A stretch of DNA of 44,657 nt from an uncultured bacterium (GTDB lineage Bacteria; CSSED10-310; CALFER01): the NCBI GenBank assembly GCA_937951895.1, contig CALFER010000030.1, positions 1-44,657 of the forward strand, read 5' to 3'. Made by a program: the position numbers and the translations under genes. This document shows positions 14,918-22,777 of this stretch, in pieces. The notes below the pieces were generated by a model. The model did no database searches. It was not told where the DNA came from and was given only the letters and a program-made list of their open reading frames with translations. Position 1 is the stretch's first letter, and every line of letters begins with the position of its first letter.

Positions 14918-17713
14918 ATGCTATTTGGGGGCAGGGTGCTGAAGGGGAGCATGTGGGGGGTTTGGTTTCTGTTTCTGGCTACGGGAACCATGATGGCGGC
15001 GGGTGGCGAAACGTATTCCACGGCGACTGAGATTCCGTACCTGCCATATTCCGACACGGGTGACACCACATCGATGACCAATGACGGTGGAGCCACAACG
15101 GCGCGCGATGCCTGGTACACCATCACCATTCCTGCCGATGTTTCCACTACGATCTCGATCTGTCTCAGTGCGCCGAGCACGGATGACTGGGACACGTATG
15201 TGTCGATCATCGCGTCGAATCACACGACCGTTCTGGCGTATGACGACGACGAGTACAATCCGTGCGGTTCCGGTGATTGCCCGGGATCCTGGGGAGGCTC
15301 CGGAAATCTCTATCAGAGTAAAATCGTGTCCTATGCGCTGACCGAAGGAACCTATTACATCTGCGCGGAGGGATACAACTCCTCTTATTATGGACCGTAC
15401 TGCCTGAGCATCACGGATGCTTGTTCATGTCTGGGTGCATCGGTATTGACCTGTTCATCCGGAACCGTTTCGGGCAACAACGATGTGAACTGGCCCGGAT
15501 CGAATTGCTGGTCTCAATACTGGGGTTGTTACAACTGGGACGAATCCGGACCGGAGAGCATGTATTACTACGAGAACGTGACGGGTGAGGATCAGGCTGT
15601 CCGGTTGGCGCTCACCCATGACGCCACCGCGGATCTCGACCTGATTCTTCTAAACGGCGGCTGCAGCAACACCAGCACGATCTGCGATGACCTGGAGCTG
15701 TTTCTTTACTGGCCGGCCGGTTTCGGCGCAAACGCGCTGGTCGACGGTTATGATGGCGGCATCGCGAATTACAATCTGACAATCGAATGCCAGACCTTTT
15801 GTGAGGCGGCCGGGTTGCCGATCCATTGTGGTCAGACGTATGCAGGGCAGACCACGGTTTACACAGAGCCCTACTCTTATTGGACCGAGTATGGTTGTTT
15901 CGGATGGGAAGCCGACGGCTCCGAGATGCTCTACACCTTTGAGTTTGACGGAACGGGCGGCCAGTTCACGGTATCGCTCGACAACTACACCACCGATCTG
16001 GCCCTGATCGTTCTCGATGCCTGCAACAGCTCAACCGGATGTCTCGATTACGCCGACACCTACTTCGGAGAGGATACCGTGACGATCAATCCGGCATCGC
16101 CGGGCACCTATGTTTTCGCCGTCGATTCGATGTCGGGCGACGAGGGTGTCTTCGACATATATGTCCAGTGTACGGGCAACATCCTGAATTGTGCCGGTGC
16201 ACCTTCGATTTCGTGCAACAATACCGTTTCCGGCACGACGGCAGGCGGCGGCAACTCTGTCAGTTATTATGATTGTGCCCCTTTTGAGCAGACCGGGCTG
16301 GAGAAGGTCTATCAGTTCACATTGGCTTCGACTCAGAATGTGACGATCAACATGGAGCCGACCGACGGACAGGATCTCGACCTGTTCCTCCTGAATTCAT
16401 GCAATTCCCAGGACTGCCGGGCGGCCAGCTCCACAACAGGGAACGAATCGATTTACCAGGCATCATTGCCTGCCGCGACGTATTATATTGTCGTTGACGG
16501 GTATCGCGGTGCGGTCGGCACGTTCAATCTGACTGTGTACTGTGGAAACACTCCGACACCGACCCGGACTCCCACTCCGACCCGCACTCCGACTCTGTCT
16601 CCGACGCCGTCCAATACTCCGACACCGACACCTGAACTGACGATCAATTGTGCAACCCCGATCATTTGGAAATGCGAGGAGTTTTACTTTGGGACGACGG
16701 CCACAGGCGAGAACCGTGCGGTGCATTACAACTGCGCCCCCGGGATCGACGAACTTGGAAAAGAACTGATCTATCCGATCACCGCAACGGTTTCATATAC
16801 CTTCCAGGCAACACTCTCACCGGCTCTCGGCATCAATCTCGATCTGTTCCTCCTGTCGAGCTGCAATCAGAATGCGTGTGTTGCGTCCAGCACGAATGAG
16901 ACCGGCGACGAAATGATCTCGTATGCCATGTCGCCCGGCACTTATTATCTGGTTGTCGACGGCGTTCGCGACGGCGACTTCAGCCTGGTGTATACCTGCC
17001 CGCCGCCGACATTGAATTGTGGCAGCCCGGTGATTCTGACCTGTGGAACGCCGTACAGCGGCACAACGGGGGGTGAACAGGCGATCGTCGAGACCTATGC
17101 CTGCAGTGCCAGTCTTGAGGAGAGCGGTCCGGAAAAAGTCCATCGTATCACGGCCTCGACAGGGACGATGACCCTGACTCTGACGCCGGGAACCGGGGCT
17201 GACCTGGATCTGTTCCTTCTGAGCGCCTGTGACCAGGACGATTGTCTGGCTTATTCGGCGTCCAGTCAGGGAGGAGTCGAGACGATCAGCTATCCGGTGC
17301 CTTCCGCGACGACGTATTACATCGTTGTCGACGGGTATCGCAGTGCGGTCGGGACCTACACGCTGCTGGCGACCTGCGGGGCCGCGGCCACTCCGACGCC
17401 CACCCGTACGGCCACCCCAACCCGGACTCCGACTGTAACCCCGACTCCGACACGAACACCGACGCTTGCTCCCGGCACGGCTACGCCGACACCGACTCGG
17501 ACCCCAACTTCTCCACCGGGAACCGCGACACCGACCCGAACTCCCACTCGGACACCAACCCGCACACCGACGTCGTCAGGCGGCACGCCGACGCCGACCG
17601 GAACACTCCAGCCTGTCCCGGCGGAAAATCCACTGGGCGCAGGAATCGCATTGACGTTGATTTCATTGATGATTCTGCTGGCTGTCAATGCCGGCTCCAG
17701 GAAACGATCATGA
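14918..17713 (+). CDS. Large exported protein with six PPC-type repeats, two Pro-Thr linkers and a C-terminal membrane helix
   Basis: 931 residues from the ATG at 14918, set by AAGGAG nine bases upstream. The frame is open further upstream but without a ribosome site. The signal peptide ends near MMAAGG. Six tandem domains of about 110-130 residues follow (four before and two after an internal Thr-Pro linker). They share a DLDLFLL strand, paired cysteines such as SSCNQNAC, and YYIVVDGY, the pattern of bacterial pre-peptidase C-terminal (PPC) beta-sandwich domains. There is no catalytic domain, so a binding or structural surface role is likely. The C-terminus is a long Thr-Pro linker, QPVPAENPLGAG, a hydrophobic helix (IALTLISLMILLAV) and the basic tail GSRKRS, matching the end of the gene at 3-332. 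It lies 83 bp before another C1 peptidase. Confidence 0.85.
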   Translation: MLFGGRVLKGSMWGVWFLFLATGTMMAAGGETYSTATEIPYLPYSDTGDTTSMTNDGGATTARDAWYTITIPADVSTTISICLSAPSTDDWDTYVSIIASNHTTVLAYDDDEYNPCGSGDCPGSWGGSGNLYQSKIVSYALTEGTYYICAEGYNSSYYGPYCLSITDACSCLGASVLTCSSGTVSGNNDVNWPGSNCWSQYWGCYNWDESGPESMYYYENVTGEDQAVRLALTHDATADLDLILLNGGCSNTSTICDDLELFLYWPAGFGANALVDGYDGGIANYNLTIECQTFCEAAGLPIHCGQTYAGQTTVYTEPYSYWTEYGCFGWEADGSEMLYTFEFDGTGGQFTVSLDNYTTDLALIVLDACNSSTGCLDYADTYFGEDTVTINPASPGTYVFAVDSMSGDEGVFDIYVQCTGNILNCAGAPSISCNNTVSGTTAGGGNSVSYYDCAPFEQTGLEKVYQFTLASTQNVTINMEPTDGQDLDLFLLNSCNSQDCRAASSTTGNESIYQASLPAATYYIVVDGYRGAVGTFNLTVYCGNTPTPTRTPTPTRTPTLSPTPSNTPTPTPELTINCATPIIWKCEEFYFGTTATGENRAVHYNCAPGIDELGKELIYPITATVSYTFQATLSPALGINLDLFLLSSCNQNACVASSTNETGDEMISYAMSPGTYYLVVDGVRDGDFSLVYTCPPPTLNCGSPVILTCGTPYSGTTGGEQAIVETYACSASLEESGPEKVHRITASTGTMTLTLTPGTGADLDLFLLSACDQDDCLAYSASSQGGVETISYPVPSATTYYIVVDGYRSAVGTYTLLATCGAAATPTPTRTATPTRTPTVTPTPTRTPTLAPGTATPTPTRTPTSPPGTATPTRTPTRTPTRTPTSSGGTPTPTGTLQPVPAENPLGAGIALTLISLMILLAVNAGSRKRS

Positions 17714-17796
17714 TGGCTCTCAATCAAGATATGGGAACGAACGATCTTACCTGCAGTGGAACACGGGGATGTTCTACTGATCGAGGAGGGGAAGTA

Positions 17797-20700
17797 ATGA
17801 GGTTTTTGAGCAAACTGTTGTTGGGTATGTGCGTCATGTGCCTGTTCCCGTTTTCCATCGGGTTCGCCCAGGTGGCGGATCTCGAACAGGACAGCATTTT
17901 CAAGGAAGATGACACGATCGAGGAGATCCGGGACAAGATCGACCAGATGGGCTACGAATTCACGGTTGACCACAACTGGGTGTTCGATATGCCCGAAGAA
18001 CAGAAAAAAGAGTTTCTCAGTCGCCGGAGACCGGTTGCCGAGACTCTCGAGAACCTGGACATGGGACCTCTGGCGCATGCGCTTGGAAGAACACTCCCCA
18101 CCAGTTTCGACTGGCGCAGTTACAACGGCCATTCCTATATCGGGCCGGTGCGTCAGCAGGGCAGCTGCGGCTCCTGTTACAGTTTCGGCGCGAATGCGGC
18201 GGCTGAAGGCACCTACAATTTTGCCATGGGCAAGTATGACGGCCAGTGCATCGACCTGTCGGAATCCTACATCATCTGGTGTCTGGGCCGGCTCTCCCAG
18301 TACAATTCGCATTTCTTCGGCTGCGGCGGCGCGGATTACTCCTACTCCGAATTGACAGCGCTGTGTACCGAAGGCACGACCTATGAATCCTATTTCCCCT
18401 ATCAGGAGAACGATCCGGGTTCCTGCACACACAACAGTGACCCCAGACTGGTGTGGCAATCCTGGCATCGCGTTCCGTGCAATGATATCGAAGCGATCAA
18501 GACCGCCATCATGACCTATGGTGTCGTGGATGCGGCCGTTTATGTCGATTCGGCCTTCCAGGGCTACAGCGGCGGTATCTTTGAAAACTCCAGCACAACC
18601 TGTACATCCAGCCCCTGCTACGACACACCCACCAACCACGCGATTTCGCTGGTCGGCTGGAACGACAACGGTGGCAACGGCTACTGGATTCTCAGAAACA
18701 GTTGGGGCAGCACATCCTGGGGCGAAAGCGGCTACATGCGGATCAAATACACATCGGCGCGCGTTGCGTGCGAAGTCTGTTATCTGGTGTATCAGACCCC
18801 GGCGAACACCCCGACACCTTCCGGTCCGACCCCGACCCGCACTCCGACACAACCCGCCGCTCAGATTCTGGTCGTCGACGATGACAATAACGCAGCGTAT
18901 GAATCGTATTACACGGCCGCTCTGACCGCCAACGGCAAGACCTATGATGTCGTGACCGGCAGCCCCTCAGCGGCGCAATTGAGCGGTCGGCAGATGGTCA
19001 TCTGGTTCTGCGGCGACGACTACAGCACCACGTTGACCGCGACCGACCAGACCAATCTCACTACTTATCTGAACGCCGGCGGGAATCTCTTCATGAGCGG
19101 TCAGGACATCGGATATGACATTCAAGGTGACGGGACATTCATGACGAATTACCTGCACGCCGGTTTTGTCAAGGATGATACCAACAACTATGCCATGACC
19201 GGCGCGGGCATCATGGCCGGAACAAACGTGACGATCGAAGGCACCGGCGGCGCGGCCAACCAGGGCTATCCGTCGGCGATCAGTGTCCAGAACGGCGGCA
19301 CGGCGATCTTCACATACGGCAGCGGTGACGGACCTGGTGGTGTGAGCTATTCCGGAGCCTACAAGACGGTCTATCTGAGTTTCGGTTTCGAAGCGATCAA
19401 CAGTGCGGCATCCCGGACAGCGGTCATGGGAAAAGTCATCAGTTTCTTCACAGGAACCACTCCTCCGACCAGCACCCCGGTCCCGCCGACCAGCACGCCG
19501 ATCCCACCAACTAGCACCGTCGCTCCGGCAACCAACACACCGACCCGGACGCCCACCCGGACCCCGACCAATACACCGGCCGCTCCGACCAGCACCCCGG
19601 TTCCGCCCACGAGCACCCCGGTTGTCACCGGCAAAGTGCTTCTGGTCGATGACGATGAAGGCGGCACGCTCGAAACGTATTACACCGCCGCTCTGACCGC
19701 CAACGGCAAAGCCTATGACATCGTGACGACCTCACCATCGGTCGCCACCATGAACAACTACACAGCTGTTATCTGGTTCACGGGCGCGGATTACGATTCG
19801 ACCCTGTCAGCCTCCGATCAGACCAATCTCACCACCTATCTCAACGGCGGCGGACGACTCTTCCTGACCGGTCAGGACATCGGGTACGACATCCGCAGCG
19901 ATTCGGGCAATTTTTACGGCAATTATCTCAAAGCCAGCTATCTCAAAGATGACACCGACAACTACACCATGACCGGCGCCGGGTTCCTCGCGTCCCTCAA
20001 CGTCACGATTTCCGGCACGGGCGGCGCGAATAATCAGACCTATCCGTCCGGAATGAACAACAACGGCGGAACGGTTTGCTATACCTACGGCGGCACGGGC
20101 AACGGCGCGGGCGGCATCTGCTACAGCGGCGCCTACAAGACGGTTTACTTCAGCTTCGGTTTCGAGGCGATCAACGATGCGACGGCGCGGAAAAATGTCA
20201 TGAACGCGGTTCTGAACTACCTGGGCGGTACTGCAGGTCCGACCAACACCCCGGCACCCCCGACCGCGACTCCGACACGGACACCGACTCCCGTTCCGAC
20301 CGGCTCGAAGACCGTTCTGATCGTCGATGACGACAAGGCCAAGACCTACGAGAGTTACTACACCGCGGCGATTCCGGCCGGATACACCTACACGGTGTTC
20401 ACGGTATCGACCGATGGTCCGACTGCGGCGCAGATGGCCGGGTACAGTGCTGTGGTCTGGTTCTGCGGCGATGATTACACGACAACCCTGACCGCCAACG
20501 ACATCACCAACCTGACGACCTATCTCAACGGCGGCGGAAAACTCTTCATCACCGGTCAGGACATCGGGTATCAGCTCCGGACCAATGCTTTTTACGGCAA
20601 CTATCTCCGGGCATCCTACGTCAGCGATGATACCAATATCACGGCTCTGACGGGTGTCAGCGGCGGTGTCATGGGCGGTATCTCCGTGACGATTTCGGGA

Positions 20701-20913
20701 ACCGGTGGCGCGAACAACCAGAATTATCCCTCCAGCATCACGGCTGCCAACGGATCGACATCGATCTTCACCTATACCGGTGGAGCGATCGGCGGTGTGT
20801 CCTACTCGGGCACCTACAAACTGGTCTATCTGAGCTTCGGCTTCGAAGGGATCAACGCGGCCGCTACGCGTTCCTCGGTGATGAATGCAGCTCTGAATTT
20901 CCTGACCAACTGA
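17797..20913 (+). CDS. Exported C1 cysteine peptidase with three tandem Rossmann-like modules separated by Pro-Thr linkers
   Basis: 1038 residues from the ATG at 17797 (GAGGAGGGGA upstream). The signal peptide ends around residue 25 (IGFAQ), followed by a short propeptide (IEEIRDKIDQMGYEF). The papain domain has Gln121 and Cys127 in RQQGSCGSCYSF, His281 in TPTNHAISLVGW and Asn301 in LRNSWGSTSWG, so it should be active. Three homologous modules of about 200 residues start at about 355, 612 and 837. Each begins with an (I/L)L(I/V)VDDD strand and contains YYTAAL, VIWFxGxDY, a GGGxLFxTGQDIGY motif and VYxSFGFE. They look like class I glutamine-amidotransferase/ThuA-like folds, but the family is not certain. 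There is no C-terminal anchor or WPxG domain. A strong terminator follows. Confidence 0.88.
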   Translation: MRFLSKLLLGMCVMCLFPFSIGFAQVADLEQDSIFKEDDTIEEIRDKIDQMGYEFTVDHNWVFDMPEEQKKEFLSRRRPVAETLENLDMGPLAHALGRTLPTSFDWRSYNGHSYIGPVRQQGSCGSCYSFGANAAAEGTYNFAMGKYDGQCIDLSESYIIWCLGRLSQYNSHFFGCGGADYSYSELTALCTEGTTYESYFPYQENDPGSCTHNSDPRLVWQSWHRVPCNDIEAIKTAIMTYGVVDAAVYVDSAFQGYSGGIFENSSTTCTSSPCYDTPTNHAISLVGWNDNGGNGYWILRNSWGSTSWGESGYMRIKYTSARVACEVCYLVYQTPANTPTPSGPTPTRTPTQPAAQILVVDDDNNAAYESYYTAALTANGKTYDVVTGSPSAAQLSGRQMVIWFCGDDYSTTLTATDQTNLTTYLNAGGNLFMSGQDIGYDIQGDGTFMTNYLHAGFVKDDTNNYAMTGAGIMAGTNVTIEGTGGAANQGYPSAISVQNGGTAIFTYGSGDGPGGVSYSGAYKTVYLSFGFEAINSAASRTAVMGKVISFFTGTTPPTSTPVPPTSTPIPPTSTVAPATNTPTRTPTRTPTNTPAAPTSTPVPPTSTPVVTGKVLLVDDDEGGTLETYYTAALTANGKAYDIVTTSPSVATMNNYTAVIWFTGADYDSTLSASDQTNLTTYLNGGGRLFLTGQDIGYDIRSDSGNFYGNYLKASYLKDDTDNYTMTGAGFLASLNVTISGTGGANNQTYPSGMNNNGGTVCYTYGGTGNGAGGICYSGAYKTVYFSFGFEAINDATARKNVMNAVLNYLGGTAGPTNTPAPPTATPTRTPTPVPTGSKTVLIVDDDKAKTYESYYTAAIPAGYTYTVFTVSTDGPTAAQMAGYSAVVWFCGDDYTTTLTANDITNLTTYLNGGGKLFITGQDIGYQLRTNAFYGNYLRASYVSDDTNITALTGVSGGVMGGISVTISGTGGANNQNYPSSITAANGSTSIFTYTGGAIGGVSYSGTYKLVYLSFGFEGINAAATRSSVMNAALNFLTN

Positions 20914-20936
20914 TCAGATTCTCGACCCGTGTGTTC

Positions 20937-20962
20937 AAAGGCGCCTTCGGGCGCCTTTTTTT
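20937..20962 (+). terminator. Rho-independent terminator
   Basis: A 9-bp perfect stem (20937-20945 with 20950-20958) closed by a TTCG tetraloop, continuing into a T run to 20962. It lies 24 bp after the stop of the large C1 peptidase gene. Confidence 0.93.
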
Positions 20963-21047
20963 ATGATTACTCCCGGGTTTGAAAATGATCGTCCGCTTTG
21001 CTATCGTTTTCGATCATCAGACTGATCGAGACGCGGAGGACAGGGAT

Positions 21048-21605
21048 ATGCATCTCACAGTATTACCGCTCAGTGCATCGACCCGGGACGATTTTTTCGT
21101 GGTTCACAGCGACGACAATGGCGCGGGTTGGTGCTTCTGCATTGCGTGGTGGTTGCCGGACTGGGACGGCTGGGGTGAGCGTTCGGCGGATGAAAACCGG
21201 GCCATGCGCGAATCGATGCTCGACTCGGGCCTCTTCGACGGGTTCATCCTGTATGCCGACAACCAGCCTGTGGGGTGGTGCCAGTGTGCGCCCCGGGATC
21301 AATTCAGCAAATTATGCCGCAATTATAAACTCGAACAGAACCCCGACATCTGGGCGATCACCTGTATGTTCATCATCCCGTCATTCCGGAAGCATGGTCT
21401 GGCGCACTCGTTTCTGGATCTGATCCTGAAAGAACTGAAGAAACAGCAGGTTCTGCGCGTTCAGGCATTTCCCCGTTCCGGCGATGAACTGCCGGATGGC
21501 GACATCTGGACCGGACCGGAAACCGTCTTCCAGCGGGCGGGGTTCACGATCGAGCGCGATCATCCCGCCTTTCCGATCTACAGTCTCGATCTGACCGCCG
21601 AATAG
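21048..21605 (+). CDS. GNAT-family N-acetyltransferase
   Basis: 185 residues from the ATG at 21048, chosen over an upstream ATG because GGAGGACAGGG precedes it. The acetyl-CoA loop region is visible as ITCMFIIPSFRKHGLAHSFL (an R-x-x-G-x-A variant of motif A), and a C-terminal QRAGFTIERDH matches the last GNAT strand. The N-terminal half contains several Trp and Cys residues (GWCFCIAWWLPDWDGWGE). That half resembles a small subgroup of uncharacterised bacterial acetyltransferases rather than ribosomal or aminoglycoside enzymes. The substrate is unknown. It lies convergent with the dehydrogenase operon, with 17 bp between stops. Confidence 0.85.
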   Translation: MHLTVLPLSASTRDDFFVVHSDDNGAGWCFCIAWWLPDWDGWGERSADENRAMRESMLDSGLFDGFILYADNQPVGWCQCAPRDQFSKLCRNYKLEQNPDIWAITCMFIIPSFRKHGLAHSFLDLILKELKKQQVLRVQAFPRSGDELPDGDIWTGPETVFQRAGFTIERDHPAFPIYSLDLTAE

Positions 21606-21622
21606 GCCTGTGAGCGTCTGTT

Positions 21623-22777
21623 TTACTTGAACGCCTCGACCTTGCCGAACTCGCGATACGGATCGAAACTCTTCAGAATGTGATGATCGTCCTCGTTCAG
21701 TGATTCCATCACAATGCGCGTGAGGAGTTCCCCAAGGCCGGGTCCGAGCATGAATCCCTGGCCGCACATGCCGGCGGCCTGGATGAAATTGGGTATGTTC
21801 TTCGATCGACCGACCAGCGGGAACCCGTCCGGGGTATTCGGATATTGGCCGCGCCAGGAACGGCGGATCTTCAACACAGCCAGCCGGGGATAAAGTTGCA
21901 CCATCCTCTGCGCGACTTTCGGAAAAAACCAGGACGTCGAATCATCATCGATGCCCAGTTGAGGAGGTGACGGTGTGATGCAGAACACCACCTGGCCTTC
22001 GTTGTTCTGGTAAAAATAGTAGTTGGCTGAATCAGCTGACGGGCGCATGTCAACGACCATCGGACCGAAAAAACGCTTGACCGGCTCTGTGATCGCGCCT
22101 TCATGGTTATCCGGCGTCACCGGTGTGTTTTCGCCAACCATCTCCCCGATATTCCGGGCGTAATTACCCGCGGCGTTTATCACCTGTCCGCAGTCGTATG
22201 AACCTTGATCCGTATTGACCCGTGTCACTTTTCCATTTGTAACCGTGATGGATTTTACCTGTTCGTCGAACCGGTACTCCGCACCGAGCGCACGGCTGCG
22301 GAAGTAAAAAGCGCTCATGGCGAGCAGGGGCGACGCGCTGCCATCTTCAGGTGAGTAGGTGGAGCCACGGAGTGCATCGCGTGAAATCCCCGGCACGAGT
22401 TCCGAATACTCATCCGGTGACACCCACCGGATTTTCAGGCCGAATGAATGTTGGACCTTCATGAGATCCTTCAGTTTTTTTTCGTCATCCGGGTTGTAGG
22501 CCGGATAACTGTATCCATTCTGCAACCAACCGATATCGTCCCCGTGCCGCTCCTTCCAGGTTGAAAAAATGCCGATGCTGCGCTGGCAGATCCGGATCTT
22601 GCCGAAATCGGAATGCGTGGCACGAATCCCGCCGATCGCTTTTTTATTGTTTTTCTGTCCCGGAGACGGCATGGAATCGATGACAAGGACGCGTTGTTTC
22701 TGTTCCGCGAGGGCCATCGCAGTGGGCACGCCCACTGAACCGGCGCCGATGATGATGACATCAAATGCTTTACTCAT
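21623..22777 (-). CDS. FAD-dependent amine/imino-acid oxidoreductase, beta subunit (DAO fold)
   Basis: 384 residues from the ATG at 22777 (AAGGAGG eight bases upstream). The N-terminal FAD loop is VIIIGAGSVGVPTAMALAE, and VLVIDSMPSPG carries the ribose-binding acid. The C-terminal part (PNTPDGFPLVGRS; AAGMCGQGFMLGPGLGELL) is the characteristic DAO ending of sarcosine oxidase beta, L-proline dehydrogenase beta and D-hydroxyproline dehydrogenase subunits. Its start overlaps the stop of the alpha-subunit gene by 8 bp, so the two are co-translated and almost certainly form one complex. The adjacent P5C dehydrogenase remnant suggests proline or hydroxyproline as substrate, but sarcosine or an opine cannot be excluded. 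Confidence 0.9.
   Translation of the reverse strand: MSKAFDVIIIGAGSVGVPTAMALAEQKQRVLVIDSMPSPGQKNNKKAIGGIRATHSDFGKIRICQRSIGIFSTWKERHGDDIGWLQNGYSYPAYNPDDEKKLKDLMKVQHSFGLKIRWVSPDEYSELVPGISRDALRGSTYSPEDGSASPLLAMSAFYFRSRALGAEYRFDEQVKSITVTNGKVTRVNTDQGSYDCGQVINAAGNYARNIGEMVGENTPVTPDNHEGAITEPVKRFFGPMVVDMRPSADSANYYFYQNNEGQVVFCITPSPPQLGIDDDSTSWFFPKVAQRMVQLYPRLAVLKIRRSWRGQYPNTPDGFPLVGRSKNIPNFIQAAGMCGQGFMLGPGLGELLTRIVMESLNEDDHHILKSFDPYREFGKVEAFK

Noticed and set aside
17356..18852. 498-codon minus-strand open frame
   Set aside because: Opposite the PPC and C1 peptidase genes; its C-terminal half is a Val-Gly repeat, the complement of Thr-Pro codons.
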